Shown one piece after another: positions 24,742 to 33,403 of a DNA stretch of 62,038 bases. This DNA is from an uncultured Gemmatimonadota bacterium (GTDB taxonomy: Bacteria; Latescibacterota; UBA2968; UBA8231): positions 1 to 62,038 of the forward strand of contig CAITNQ010000238.1 in NCBI GenBank assembly GCA_903893785.1, written 5' to 3'. Position numbers and translations under genes: made by a program. How positions within the stretch are numbered: position 1 is the first letter of the stretch; each line of letters opens with the position of its first letter. The notes under the pieces were generated by a model. The model was not told the origin of the DNA, did no database searches, and was given only the letters and a program-made list of their open reading frames with translations.

Positions 24742-27446
24742 GGCGGCCCCTCGCCGGTGAGCAACTGGCGGTACAGATCCGCGGTGCGTCTAGCGATCGG
24801 TCCCCACGCGTACTGGGCGGCCGCCACAGCCCGCGCCTGCAGCCCTGCGTCGGCCAGCCGCGTCGGGTGCGCCAGGACATCGGCCAGCCGCGCCGCGAGA
24901 CCTACCTGATCGCCGGCGGCCACCAGCCAGCCGGTGCGTCCATCGTCGATGGTCTCGGGGAAGGAGCCCACGCGCGTCGCCACCACCGGCCTGCCCATGG
25001 ACATGGCCAGTAACAGGACGCCGCTCTGGGCGATCGCGTGATAGGGCAACACCACCAGGTCGGCGGCGTTGACATAGGCCACCATTTCGGCCAGGTCCAG
25101 GTAACCGAAACGCATGACGAGGTCGGCGGCCGACAGCGCCATGCCGGCACAGCGACGCTGCAGGTCGTCCTGCTCGGCCGGGCCGGCCTGGCCGGCGACC
25201 ACGAACACCGAAGCCGGGACGGCACGGCGCACCGCGGGCACAGTCTGCAGCAGCAGGTCCAGTCCCTTGTAAGGCCGGATCATGCCGAGAAACAGGGCGA
25301 TCCGGGCCATAGCCGGCAGCGCGAGGCGCCGGCGCGCCTCGTCGCGCTCCAGTTCCAGGTCGCCGAAGGCCGCGTAGTTGCCGTGCGGAATCACCACCAC
25401 CCGGGCCGGATTGAGGTTGGGTTCGAGGGCCAGCAACTCGGCCCGGTTGCTCCGCGAATGCACCACCACGGCGGCTGCCGCCCGGTAGTACCAGCGGTAC
25501 AAACGCCGTTCACCGCGCCGCACCTCGTGGGGCAGGACATTGTGGGCGGTGATCAGCACCTTGACGCGCAGCAGCCGACACAAGGCCAGGAGCGCCAGAT
25601 CCTTGCGGGGCGAGACCAGGGACTGCACGTGCAGCAACCCGGCCTTCTCGTCCCGCAGCAGGCGGGCCAGGCGGACGAGCGTCACCGGGTACCACTCGCG
25701 GCGAAGGGCGCGCACGCAACGCGCGCGACACGCGCGTCCCGCCAGTTCGTAGCGCTGCGTAGTCAGCAGCGTCACGGGAACGCCGTCCTCGGCGAGGGCG
25801 TTGACCAGGCCGTGGGCATAGTGGTGAATGCCGCCAAAGCCGCCCGTTTCCAGCACCACCACCCGGGCTCGGTCGGGGCCGGAGGCGCGACCACGGACGC
25901 GCGCGGGCCCAGGCGTGTTCGCCGATTCGGCCAACGCCGCGCCCGCGGCCGGCGCAGGCGTGCCGCGGTCAGTGCCGGCGCCAGCGGGTGCACGGCCGGA
26001 CACCAGAGCGAGGGGCTCGCGCAACAGCTCCGGATGTAGCCGGAACAGCAGCCACCCATAGGTCACCAGGCCGGCCGTGCCAGCGCCCAGCACCTCGCCC
26101 CAGGCGCCGCTGCCGGCCAGCCGCAGCAGCAGGTCAGTCGCGGCCATGGCGACGCCCGAGGCGGCTGTGGGCAGCAGCAGGGGCCGCACCACGCACCGGT
26201 GGCCCGACCAGGACGACGGCAGCAGCCGCGAGGCGCGCCGCCACGCCAACGGCCCGCTGGCCACGGTAGCCGCCAGCACCGCAGCCCCGGCACCGGCCGG
26301 ACCCCACCAGGTGACCGATGGGATCAGCAACAGGGCCAGCAGCCCCAGTTGCAGCAGATTCACACCCACGGCATCGCCGGGTCGTCCCAGGGCGTTGAAC
26401 AGCGGCCCTGTCCCCGACAGGGCGGCCCGCAACAGCCCGTACGGCGCCAACCACTGCAGCACCGGCACCAGCGGCACCCAGCGAGCCCCGAAGGCCGCGA
26501 TGGTCAGCGGTCGCGCCAGGACGGCCAGGAGGAGCGTGGCCGGCACTGACAGCAGCAGAACCGCCGCAAACAGCCGGCCGTACAGCCCGGCTACTTGCTC
26601 GGGATCCGGCCGCAGGCGGGCATAGGCCGGGAAAGCCACGCGATTGGCCAGATGGGCCATGGCCGTCACCGGCAGATTGGCCAGCAGATAGGCACGCGCG
26701 TAGAAGCCCAGGGACTCGACCCCAGCCCACCGCGCGACCACCAGGTCATCGACGTTGACGACCAGGAAAGCCACCAGGCCGGCCGCCGCCACCAGGCGGC
26801 CATAGGTCAGCAACTGGCGCGCGCAAGCGCGATCGAAACCCCAGCGTGGACGCCAGGGCGACAGCCAGATCACGGCCACCAAACCGACGGCAGCCCCGAC
26901 CAGACGACCCCATACCAGGCTCCAGACACCCCAACCACCCCAGGCCAAGGCCAGGCCCGCAACCGCATAGACCAGCGTCGGCAGGCCATCGGTGGCAAAG
27001 CGTTTGCCGAAGTCGAGTTCGCGCTCGATCAGCGCCGCGGGAACCACGGCCACGGACTGCAGCAGCACCAGCAGGCCGATCCAGCGCACCACCGCCGTGG
27101 TCGCCGCGGGAGCATCCGCCCCGGCCCAACGGACCAGGCCGGGTGCGGTGACGGCCAGGCCGAGGAACAGCAGCACGCCCAGGCCCACCGCCAGGACCAT
27201 GGCGGTGCTGACAGTGGCCGGGTTTCCTTCGCGACTGGCTACTAGCGCTTCGCCGATGCCCATGGCCCGCAGCAGGCTCACGGCGTTGGTTACGACCAAC
27301 GCAAAGGCCACGATGCCGAAGTCCTGCGGCACCAGCAGACGCATCAGGCCGACGTCCGCGACCAGAGACACCAGGCGGCTGCCTGCGGTGGACAGGAAAA
27401 CCAGGGCAAGGCCGCGCTGGATGGCTCTGGGGGGTGTCGCGGTCAC
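24723..27446 (-). CDS. Wzx-type flippase fused to a GT4 glycosyltransferase
   Basis: 907 residues from GTG 27446, which overlaps the polymerase stop as GTGA; the frame open above it is antisense to nothing real and has no start signal. Residues 1 to about 490 form 12-14 membrane helices of the MOP/PST flippase type (MRLLVPQDFGIVAFALVV and VAARWAGVESLGFYARAYLL-like segments are characteristic). After a Pro/Ala-rich linker (about 500-540), residues 545-907 form a GT-B domain: ETGGFGGIHHYAHGL, ALFLGMIRPYKGLDLLL and QSGVLLLAMSMGRPVVAT. The first glutamate of E-x7-E is missing, as in a subset of GT4 enzymes. The fusion ties the last sugar addition to transport across the membrane. No stop or frame change is visible at the junction. 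Confidence 0.8.
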   Translation of the reverse strand: MTATPPRAIQRGLALVFLSTAGSRLVSLVADVGLMRLLVPQDFGIVAFALVVTNAVSLLRAMGIGEALVASREGNPATVSTAMVLAVGLGVLLFLGLAVTAPGLVRWAGADAPAATTAVVRWIGLLVLLQSVAVVPAALIERELDFGKRFATDGLPTLVYAVAGLALAWGGWGVWSLVWGRLVGAAVGLVAVIWLSPWRPRWGFDRACARQLLTYGRLVAAAGLVAFLVVNVDDLVVARWAGVESLGFYARAYLLANLPVTAMAHLANRVAFPAYARLRPDPEQVAGLYGRLFAAVLLLSVPATLLLAVLARPLTIAAFGARWVPLVPVLQWLAPYGLLRAALSGTGPLFNALGRPGDAVGVNLLQLGLLALLLIPSVTWWGPAGAGAAVLAATVASGPLAWRRASRLLPSSWSGHRCVVRPLLLPTAASGVAMAATDLLLRLAGSGAWGEVLGAGTAGLVTYGWLLFRLHPELLREPLALVSGRAPAGAGTDRGTPAPAAGAALAESANTPGPARVRGRASGPDRARVVVLETGGFGGIHHYAHGLVNALAEDGVPVTLLTTQRYELAGRACRARCVRALRREWYPVTLVRLARLLRDEKAGLLHVQSLVSPRKDLALLALCRLLRVKVLITAHNVLPHEVRRGERRLYRWYYRAAAAVVVHSRSNRAELLALEPNLNPARVVVIPHGNYAAFGDLELERDEARRRLALPAMARIALFLGMIRPYKGLDLLLQTVPAVRRAVPASVFVVAGQAGPAEQDDLQRRCAGMALSAADLVMRFGYLDLAEMVAYVNAADLVVLPYHAIAQSGVLLLAMSMGRPVVATRVGSFPETIDDGRTGWLVAAGDQVGLAARLADVLAHPTRLADAGLQARAVAAAQYAWGPIARRTADLYRQLLTGEGPPCDACC

Positions 27447-28888
27447 GTCGCCACGCTCCGCTCGCCCAGGCGGTCGGCAGATACCACCATGCCGATGACG
27501 AACCAGAAGGGCTCCATGATGCGGACAATGGTGAAGGTGTTGGCGCCCAGGCCGTGGACCAGCAGCCCCACCAACCCCGCCAGACTGCCCATGGCCAGCC
27601 CCCGCTCCAAGTTGCCCGGCGCCCGCCGCCAGGCACGCAGGCACACTTTCCACACCGCTCCGATCAGCACAGCAAAGCAGGCCAGGCCAATCAGGCCCGT
27701 TTCGACCAGGGTGCGGGGGTACTGGGCGTCGAGAAAACCGAAGCCGGTGACTCCCAGACCGAACAGCGGCGCTTCACTGACGGCGCGTAAGGCACTGGCC
27801 CAACTGAACAAGCGCGCCGAAGTGGAGGTATCGAGTCGCACTCCGCCGATTTCCACGCGCGTTGCCTGGGTCGGCTGGGCAAAGGTGTAAAGCACCCGAT
27901 CGCGCACCGAATCCGGAGCGGCCGCAAAGGCAAGGACCAGGGCCACCAGCCCGACCAGGGCCAGGCTGGCCCGTCGGCGCCGCGCCAGGAACACCAGGGT
28001 CAGATACACGAACGGCAGCCCCAGGTAAGAACCGCGCGACAGGGTCGCCGCGAAAGGCACGAGGAGAATCAGCAGCAACAGCCCCAGCGCCCAGCGCTGC
28101 CCGGGGCGCGGGGCGTTCAGCAGCAGGCCGCCCACCAGCGCACCGACGAACAGCAGGTAGCCTCCCAGGGTGTTCGGTTCACCGCGGTCGCCCTCGAAGG
28201 GGGCCGAAACCCGCTGTCCCGATGGGATCTGGCCGATGGCCACGCCGGCCACGATGAGCGCCGTCAGCAGCAGCAGGACGGTGAAGAGCCGCACCTGCCC
28301 CCGGTCACTCAGGTAGTTGGCCACGACGAAGTAAACGACGAAATACTCGACGTACTTGAGCACGTAGAGCGCGCCGGTCAATGGCGCTACGCGTCCGGCC
28401 GCCATGCCCCACAGCGTCGCCACGCCGCAGACGAGGGTATAGGCAGCGATGGCCCGATTGAGGGGCGTCCGCCGCACCAGGCCGAGGTCTTTGTGCACGG
28501 CCATGTGCACCAGCCAGGCAAAGCCCAGGACAAGGAGCAGCAGGTCCTCGATGCGGACGGTGACACCGCGACTGGCGGTGGTGCCCGAGGCCCCGCCCAG
28601 GGCGCCCGCCCCCAACTCCGGCGAGAGCAGCATGGCGACGATGACGACGGCCAGACCCACCTGGGCGCGGACCACCGAGGCGATGAACAGCGCCAGCCCC
28701 AGGACGAAGGCGACCGCCAGGGTCAACGGCAACCGGACTGCCAGGACGGCCACGCCGAGGGTCACCGGCGCGATCGCCGCCAGCAGCGGCCACGGGACCC
28801 CCGCGGGACCGGGCCGGCTGGCCGAGCCCCCAAGCCCGGGGAGGACGCCCTCGGGCCGCGAGCCGGCGGCAGGCAGCAGGCGGCGCAC
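27443..28888 (-). CDS. O-antigen polymerase/ligase-like membrane protein (Wzy type)
   Basis: 481 residues from GTG 28888 preceded by GGAGGG. About 11-12 membrane helices are interrupted by a periplasmic loop at about 330-385 (TFAQPTQATRVEIGGVRLD). The sequence ATLSRGSYLGLPFVYL near 285 and GLGVTGFGFLD near 375 resemble the conserved arginine loop and glycine motif of Wzy/WaaL proteins. It would polymerise flipped repeat units, or ligate them, on the periplasmic face. Position between the kinase and the flippase genes favours a Wzy polymerase. Confidence 0.75.
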   Translation of the reverse strand: MRRLLPAAGSRPEGVLPGLGGSASRPGPAGVPWPLLAAIAPVTLGVAVLAVRLPLTLAVAFVLGLALFIASVVRAQVGLAVVIVAMLLSPELGAGALGGASGTTASRGVTVRIEDLLLLVLGFAWLVHMAVHKDLGLVRRTPLNRAIAAYTLVCGVATLWGMAAGRVAPLTGALYVLKYVEYFVVYFVVANYLSDRGQVRLFTVLLLLTALIVAGVAIGQIPSGQRVSAPFEGDRGEPNTLGGYLLFVGALVGGLLLNAPRPGQRWALGLLLLILLVPFAATLSRGSYLGLPFVYLTLVFLARRRRASLALVGLVALVLAFAAAPDSVRDRVLYTFAQPTQATRVEIGGVRLDTSTSARLFSWASALRAVSEAPLFGLGVTGFGFLDAQYPRTLVETGLIGLACFAVLIGAVWKVCLRAWRRAPGNLERGLAMGSLAGLVGLLVHGLGANTFTIVRIMEPFWFVIGMVVSADRLGERSVAT

Positions 28889-28905
28889 CGCGTCAACCCT
28901 CCACG

Positions 28906-31900
28906 TCAGCGCTTAACCACGGGCGGGTCATGGCCACCCAGGCGGTTCTCGGCGGCGAACCGACGGGCCTCGGCGGCGGTGGCGAAAGCCCCGGCAACCA
29001 CGCGCCAGGCGCCGGCGCCGTCGGTCTGAACCAGGGCGGAACGGCGGTTGCCGCCGGCCTGCAGCAGCGCCGCCTGTGCGGCGCTGCTGTCACCCGTTAC
29101 GGCCAGTTGCACGGCCCAGGGCAGACGGACCACCAGCGCTTCGGCCCCCCCTGCCGCACGGCTCAGGTGAGCGACTCGCGCCGAGGCTTCGGCGCCGGTG
29201 GCATAGGATCCGACGAGCAGCAGCGCCAAGGGTCGGCCAACGCTGCCACCAGGGCTGACAAACGCCGGTTCCCCCTGCTGGCGCAACCGCGCCAGGAGTT
29301 GGTCGCCGCGAGCGCTGCCAGGAACATAGGCCGCCAGCTGAACACTCAAGGGGCGCTCGGCACCCCGCCAGGCGGATCGCGCCGCGGCCGGCGCCGGAGC
29401 GGCGGTACGTGACGCCGTGTCCGGCAACGTCGCCACGCCCGGGCGGACGCGGTTCGGTCCAACGGCCGCCGACGCCGTGGCGCCGTCTGCGGGGGGAGCG
29501 CCGAGGCGCGCCGGCGGGGATTCAGCTGCCGGCGGACCTAGGTTGCCGCTTTCGCGCTCAGGTCCAGCCGACCACAGCAGCGCCGGGGCCGCCCAGGGCA
29601 GGTAACCGCTCTGCCACGCCAACCCGGCCAGCATCAACGCGAGCAGGGACGCGGCCGCGGCCCGACCGGGCCAACGGCGTGGGACAGCGGGCGACGAACG
29701 CCGGCTTGGCGCGGGAGTGGCGGACGCGCTTTCTTGATCCGGCTGCGTCCCCGACCGACCTCGATCGGCGCGGCGCTGCTGTCGCTGGTCGCGTCGCGTC
29801 TTCCACCCCGCCCACCACCCGCTAGCACGGCGGTTGTCCTGGTCAGCGCCGTAGCCGTAGTACGAACTGTAACCGAAATCGTGGTAGTCGCCGCTGAGTT
29901 CAGCACGCACGCCATTGAGGACCACGCCCAGCAACGGCACCTGCACCGATCCCAGCAGGTTGGCCGCGCGTCGCAGCGAGGTCCGCGGCACGTCGCCGGC
30001 TCGGTAGACCAGCAGCGCACCGCCGGTCTTCTTACCGAGAATGAGCGCATCGGTTACGTGCAGCACCGGGGGCGCGTCCAGCAGCACCAGATCGTAGGCC
30101 GCACCCACATCGCTGAGGAACTGGTCCATGCTGCGGCTGTTGAGCAGTTCGGCCGGATTCGGCGGCACGGCCCCACTGGTCAGAATGTGCAGATTGCCGA
30201 TCCCCTGGGTCTGCATGACATCCTCCAGGCCCATGCCGCCGGTGACAATGTCAGTAACGGTGCGCACCACGCTGGACCAGCTGCAGTTACCGACGATCAC
30301 CTCGGCCAGACCGGGTTCACGGTCCAGGCCGAACAGGCGGGCCAGGCTGGGCTTGCGCAGGTCGCAGTCCACCAGCAGGACCCGCTTGCCCAGCTGCGCG
30401 GTGGTCATCGCCAGGTTCGCAGAAACCGTGCTCTTTCCTTCCTGGCTGGCGGCGCTGGACACCATGATGCTGCGCGCACCGCGCTCGACGGTGACGAAAT
30501 CGATGTTGGTGCGCAGGGTACGGTACGCCTCGGCCAGCGTCGACTGCGGATCGAAATAGGCCACCAATTGAGCCTTGCGCTGCAGCGCCCGATCGCTCAG
30601 GTCGCCGCCGCCGCGCCGGCGCAATGAGTTGGCCACCTCCTCCAGCCGGAAGAACGGGATGAGCCCCACGACCTGGGCGCCCGTGTATTCCTGAACGTCC
30701 TCAATGGTGCCGATGGAGGTATCAAGGATCTCAGCGAGCACGGCGAAGACCACACCGACGATCAGTCCGAGCACCAGACCCACACCGGTGCGCTTGAGGG
30801 GTTCACTCGGGTTGACTGGCTCGGTCGGCGTGACCGCCCATTGGAGCACCGTGACGCCTTCAGCACGGTCGGCCTCGCGGATGAGGGCCCGTTGGTACTC
30901 CTCCTCAAGCGCGGTGACCACGCCTTGGTGCAGGTCCACCTCGCGTTGCAGGCGCGCCAGCTGGAGGCCTCGCGTCGGCAACTGGTTGTAGTCAGCCCGC
31001 AGTTGCGCCAGGCGGTCGCGGGCGGTCTGGGCTTCCCGCTCCAGCGCCAGACGCCGTTGCCGCAGCTCTTCGGTCATGCTGCGGACGAGTTGGTCGACTT
31101 TCGCCTGCACCTGCTGCACCTGCGGGTGGTCCGGGGTAAACTGGACCAATAGCCCATCGCGCTCCAGGCGCAGTTGGTTGAGCTGCTGCCCCAGAGCCAG
31201 GAAGGTCTCCCCGACCTGGTTGCGCTGTGCACCCTGCATGGAGCGTTCCGACAGCGTGCCGGCAGCGGCGATCTCGTGCAGGATGGCATCCAGATCGCGC
31301 TGCCCCGCTTCAAGGGTGGTCACCTGCCGATCGGTCTCCGTGATCTGCCCCAGCATGACACTGGCCTGGGCGTCCAGGGACACCAGATCGCTGTCCTGAC
31401 GGTACCGTCGTACTGCCTCCTCGGCGTCCGCCAGCGACTGGCGGGCCTTCTGCCGTTGCTCCTCCACGAAGGCGCGGTTGCGGACGGCCTGCTGACTCCT
31501 GATCTCGTCGTCGTGGGTCTGGTAGACCCGGGCAACCATGTTGGCCAGTTCGCGCGCCGCGGCGGGGTCCGGGGCTTTGGCCTCGATGACGATGATGTTG
31601 GTGTAGCCGTCCTGCCGCGTGCTCACCCGCCGCTGCAGATCGAGCACCACCTGGGCGGTATCCGGCCCGGACAGCAGACCCAGCCGCTCACCGGCCTGGT
31701 GCAGCACCGGGTAGCTGGTGACGATGGCCCGCTGCGTCTCCAGCGGGTCGCCGGTGCTGTACGACGTGTTCTGCAGGTACAGCGCGGTCAGGGATTGCGT
31801 GGTGTTGATCTGCACCTTGGCGGCGGCGCGGAATTCCGGCGGCGGCCGCCAGAGAAGCGACAACAGCAGGCTGGCAACGCCCAACGCAAGGGTCGTCAGG

Positions 31901-31968
31901 AACACGACCGCCCGGCGTCGGCGCAGAATGCGCCAGTAGTCCCGGAGGGTAATCTCGTATTGGGCCAT
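28906..31968 (-). CDS. Wzc-type polysaccharide co-polymerase/BY-kinase with C-terminal membrane helix and tandem SPOR-like domains
   Basis: 1020 residues. Order: membrane helix (about 20-40), Wzz periplasmic domain with long coiled coils (about 120-370), second helix (about 395-415), then a cytoplasmic tyrosine kinase with Walker A ASQEGKST near 507, Walker A' VLLVDCDLRKP near 530 and Walker B LVLLDAPP near 627. The tyrosine cluster YHDFGYSSYYGYG (about 690-703) would end a normal Wzc. Here about 315 residues follow: a basic linker, a third hydrophobic helix (about 770-800), a Pro/Ala linker, then two repeats (about 880-950 and 955-1020) that fit SPOR domains: LSVQLAAYVPGS...ALLLVGSYATGAEA and WAVQLAVTGDS...WRVVAGAFATAAEA. 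SPOR domains bind denuded septal peptidoglycan. It heads the operon running to 13926. Confidence 0.85.
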   Translation of the reverse strand: MAQYEITLRDYWRILRRRRAVVFLTTLALGVASLLLSLLWRPPPEFRAAAKVQINTTQSLTALYLQNTSYSTGDPLETQRAIVTSYPVLHQAGERLGLLSGPDTAQVVLDLQRRVSTRQDGYTNIIVIEAKAPDPAAARELANMVARVYQTHDDEIRSQQAVRNRAFVEEQRQKARQSLADAEEAVRRYRQDSDLVSLDAQASVMLGQITETDRQVTTLEAGQRDLDAILHEIAAAGTLSERSMQGAQRNQVGETFLALGQQLNQLRLERDGLLVQFTPDHPQVQQVQAKVDQLVRSMTEELRQRRLALEREAQTARDRLAQLRADYNQLPTRGLQLARLQREVDLHQGVVTALEEEYQRALIREADRAEGVTVLQWAVTPTEPVNPSEPLKRTGVGLVLGLIVGVVFAVLAEILDTSIGTIEDVQEYTGAQVVGLIPFFRLEEVANSLRRRGGGDLSDRALQRKAQLVAYFDPQSTLAEAYRTLRTNIDFVTVERGARSIMVSSAASQEGKSTVSANLAMTTAQLGKRVLLVDCDLRKPSLARLFGLDREPGLAEVIVGNCSWSSVVRTVTDIVTGGMGLEDVMQTQGIGNLHILTSGAVPPNPAELLNSRSMDQFLSDVGAAYDLVLLDAPPVLHVTDALILGKKTGGALLVYRAGDVPRTSLRRAANLLGSVQVPLLGVVLNGVRAELSGDYHDFGYSSYYGYGADQDNRRASGWWAGWKTRRDQRQQRRADRGRSGTQPDQESASATPAPSRRSSPAVPRRWPGRAAAASLLALMLAGLAWQSGYLPWAAPALLWSAGPERESGNLGPPAAESPPARLGAPPADGATASAAVGPNRVRPGVATLPDTASRTAAPAPAAARSAWRGAERPLSVQLAAYVPGSARGDQLLARLRQQGEPAFVSPGGSVGRPLALLLVGSYATGAEASARVAHLSRAAGGAEALVVRLPWAVQLAVTGDSSAAQAALLQAGGNRRSALVQTDGAGAWRVVAGAFATAAEARRFAAENRLGGHDPPVVKR

Positions 31969-32091
31969 CGCCCTGGTCCGTGGGACCTTCCCGCCGCAAC
32001 CGGCGCGCGCGCCCCCCGGCCCGGACCAGAATCACTGCCGGGATGGGGGCGGCCAACGACGACTAGTAGCTCGGGTCAAGCCGGGCGTGGT

Positions 32092-32793
32092 TCAGCGGCG
32101 CGTCGCCTTGCGCAATTTGCGGCCGTAGTTGATCGGGCCTTCGGGCCGGCTGGTCGGTGGCTCTTCGGTCGGCGCTGCGGCCGTGGTGGCTTCAGGCGCC
32201 GGGGCCCGGCGGCGGGGCGGCCCGGCAGCAACCACCCGACGCGATGCGCCGGTCCGCACGCCGTGCACCGGGCCGACGAACTCCACCGGGATCTGACGCG
32301 TCAGCACCACTTCGCCGCGCGCATAGAAGACAGTCCCGGCCTCGGCCGCCGCGCGCGCCATCACCTCGATGACCACCGGGCCATCCGGCTCGCGACTCCG
32401 CTCGGCCGCGACCTCGCGCGACTGGGAAAGGTGGACGTAGAACCGGTCGTTGGGGACGATGCCGTCGCGCCCGAAGCGCCTGGCATCGGTGGCGGTGGTG
32501 CCCATGTACAGCACCTCCGGCGCCACCAACGGTTCCCCGTCCATCTCGACGAAAAAGGAGTGCCCGTAAAGAGCCCGGATCTTCCCCTCGACGATCTCAA
32601 AGCGGTGCTGGTCCGGGGAGTCAAGCAACTCCAACACGTCGGCTTCGCCGGCCTCCTCGTACCGCTCGCGGACCGCGTCCACCACCTGCTGCAGGGGCAC
32701 GAACCCGTAGGCATCAATGTCGAGGCCGAACTCGTCGGGGCGGTGCCGGAGCATGAGGGAGAGCAGTCTGGAGATGCTGCGTCTGTTCGCCAC
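32092..32793 (-). CDS. kptA: RNA 2'-phosphotransferase (Tpt1/KptA)
   Basis: 233 residues from GTG 32793. The N-terminal winged-helix part has SRLLSLMLRHRPDEFGLDID with the catalytic Arg16-His17 pair. IRALYGHSF at 72-80 carries the third catalytic arginine (R73), and the ADP-ribosylating domain follows (VLYMGTTATDARRF, FYVHLSQSRE). The family removes an internal 2'-phosphate from RNA using NAD+, as in tRNA splicing; its role in bacteria is unclear. The last ~45 residues are a Pro/Ala/Arg-rich tail beyond the usual end. It lies 24 bases after purE and probably shares its promoter. Confidence 0.9.
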   Translation of the reverse strand: MANRRSISRLLSLMLRHRPDEFGLDIDAYGFVPLQQVVDAVRERYEEAGEADVLELLDSPDQHRFEIVEGKIRALYGHSFFVEMDGEPLVAPEVLYMGTTATDARRFGRDGIVPNDRFYVHLSQSREVAAERSREPDGPVVIEVMARAAAEAGTVFYARGEVVLTRQIPVEFVGPVHGVRTGASRRVVAAGPPRRRAPAPEATTAAAPTEEPPTSRPEGPINYGRKLRKATRR

Positions 32794-32817
32794 GATCGCT
32801 CACGTCCTCTCGTAGGG

Positions 32818-33270
32818 TCAGGCCCACTTGGCCCGGTACGCACCGATGGCGGTGGCCACCTGGGGGTCTTCCAGCGCCAGGATCTGCGCGGCCAGCATGG
32901 CCGCATTGCGGGCATTGTCGATACCGACTGTGGCCACCGGCACCCCGGGTGGCATCTGGACGATGGCATACAGGGCGTCGACCCCCTGCAGAGCCCCGGA
33001 AGCCAACGGGACGCCGATCACCGGCAGCAGCGTGTGTGCGGCCAGTACCCCGGGCAGGGCCGCGGCGAGCCCGGCCCCAGCGATCAGCACGCGCAGACCT
33101 CGCTCGGCGGCGGTCCGCGCGTACTCGGCGGTCCGGTCCGGGTTGCGATGGGCCGACGACACCCGGGTCTCGAAGCCGATGCCCAGTTCGGTGAGCAGCT
33201 CGGCGGCTTTAACCATCGTGGCTTCGTCGGACGTGCTGCCCATGACGATGCCGACACGCACTGGGGGCAT
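32818..33270 (-). CDS. purE: N5-carboxyaminoimidazole ribonucleotide mutase
   Basis: 150 residues, class I PurE length. Signatures: [11 protein letters not shown] at 9-19 (phosphate loop), [10 protein letters not shown] near 38 with the catalytic histidine, and [21 protein letters not shown] near 65, which lines the active site. It converts N5-CAIR to CAIR in purine synthesis in the cytoplasm. ATG 33270 follows GAGGAGG. No purK is adjacent; the partner gene here is kptA, which is unusual. A good sigma-70 promoter stands 40-70 bases upstream. Confidence 0.95.
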   Translation of the reverse strand: MPPVRVGIVMGSTSDEATMVKAAELLTELGIGFETRVSSAHRNPDRTAEYARTAAERGLRVLIAGAGLAAALPGVLAAHTLLPVIGVPLASGALQGVDALYAIVQMPPGVPVATVGIDNARNAAMLAAQILALEDPQVATAIGAYRAKWA

Positions 33271-33311
33271 GGATCCCTCCTCGCCGTTGGTTGGTTGGCG
33301 CGTCGCTCGGT

Positions 33312-33340
33312 AATCTATCGACGAGGCCAGGGGTGATCAA
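33312..33340 (-). promoter_or_regulatory. sigma-70 promoter for purE-kptA
   Basis: The minus strand reads TTGATC (33340-33335), a 17-base spacer, then TAGATT (33317-33312), each matching four of six consensus bases. It stands out as AT-rich against the surrounding GC-rich DNA and lies directly after the hairpin that follows ftsZ, about 42 bases before the purE ATG. Confidence 0.55.
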
Positions 33341-33356
33341 TGTCGGGTATCACGGA

Positions 33357-33396
33357 GTGGCCGGCCGCGGCGGCTGACCCGCCGCCGGCCGGCCAC
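33357..33396 (-). terminator. very stable hairpin after ftsZ
   Basis: The arms GTGGCCGGCC plus GCGGCGG and their complement pair as a 17-base-pair stem with a single bulged C around a five-base loop (CTGAC). It begins seven bases after the ftsZ stop. There is no T-run on either side, so it may be a processing or 3'-end stabilising structure, or a GC-type terminator. Its place at the end of the dcw cluster and just before the purE promoter supports a boundary role. Confidence 0.55.
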
Positions 33397-33403
33397 CTCG
33401 GGA

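Noticed and set aside
31174..33336. Plus-strand open frame of 720 codons
   Set aside because: It is antisense to the Wzc-like, kptA and purE genes; long empty frames opposite real genes are expected at this GC content and it has no start signal or recognisable domain.
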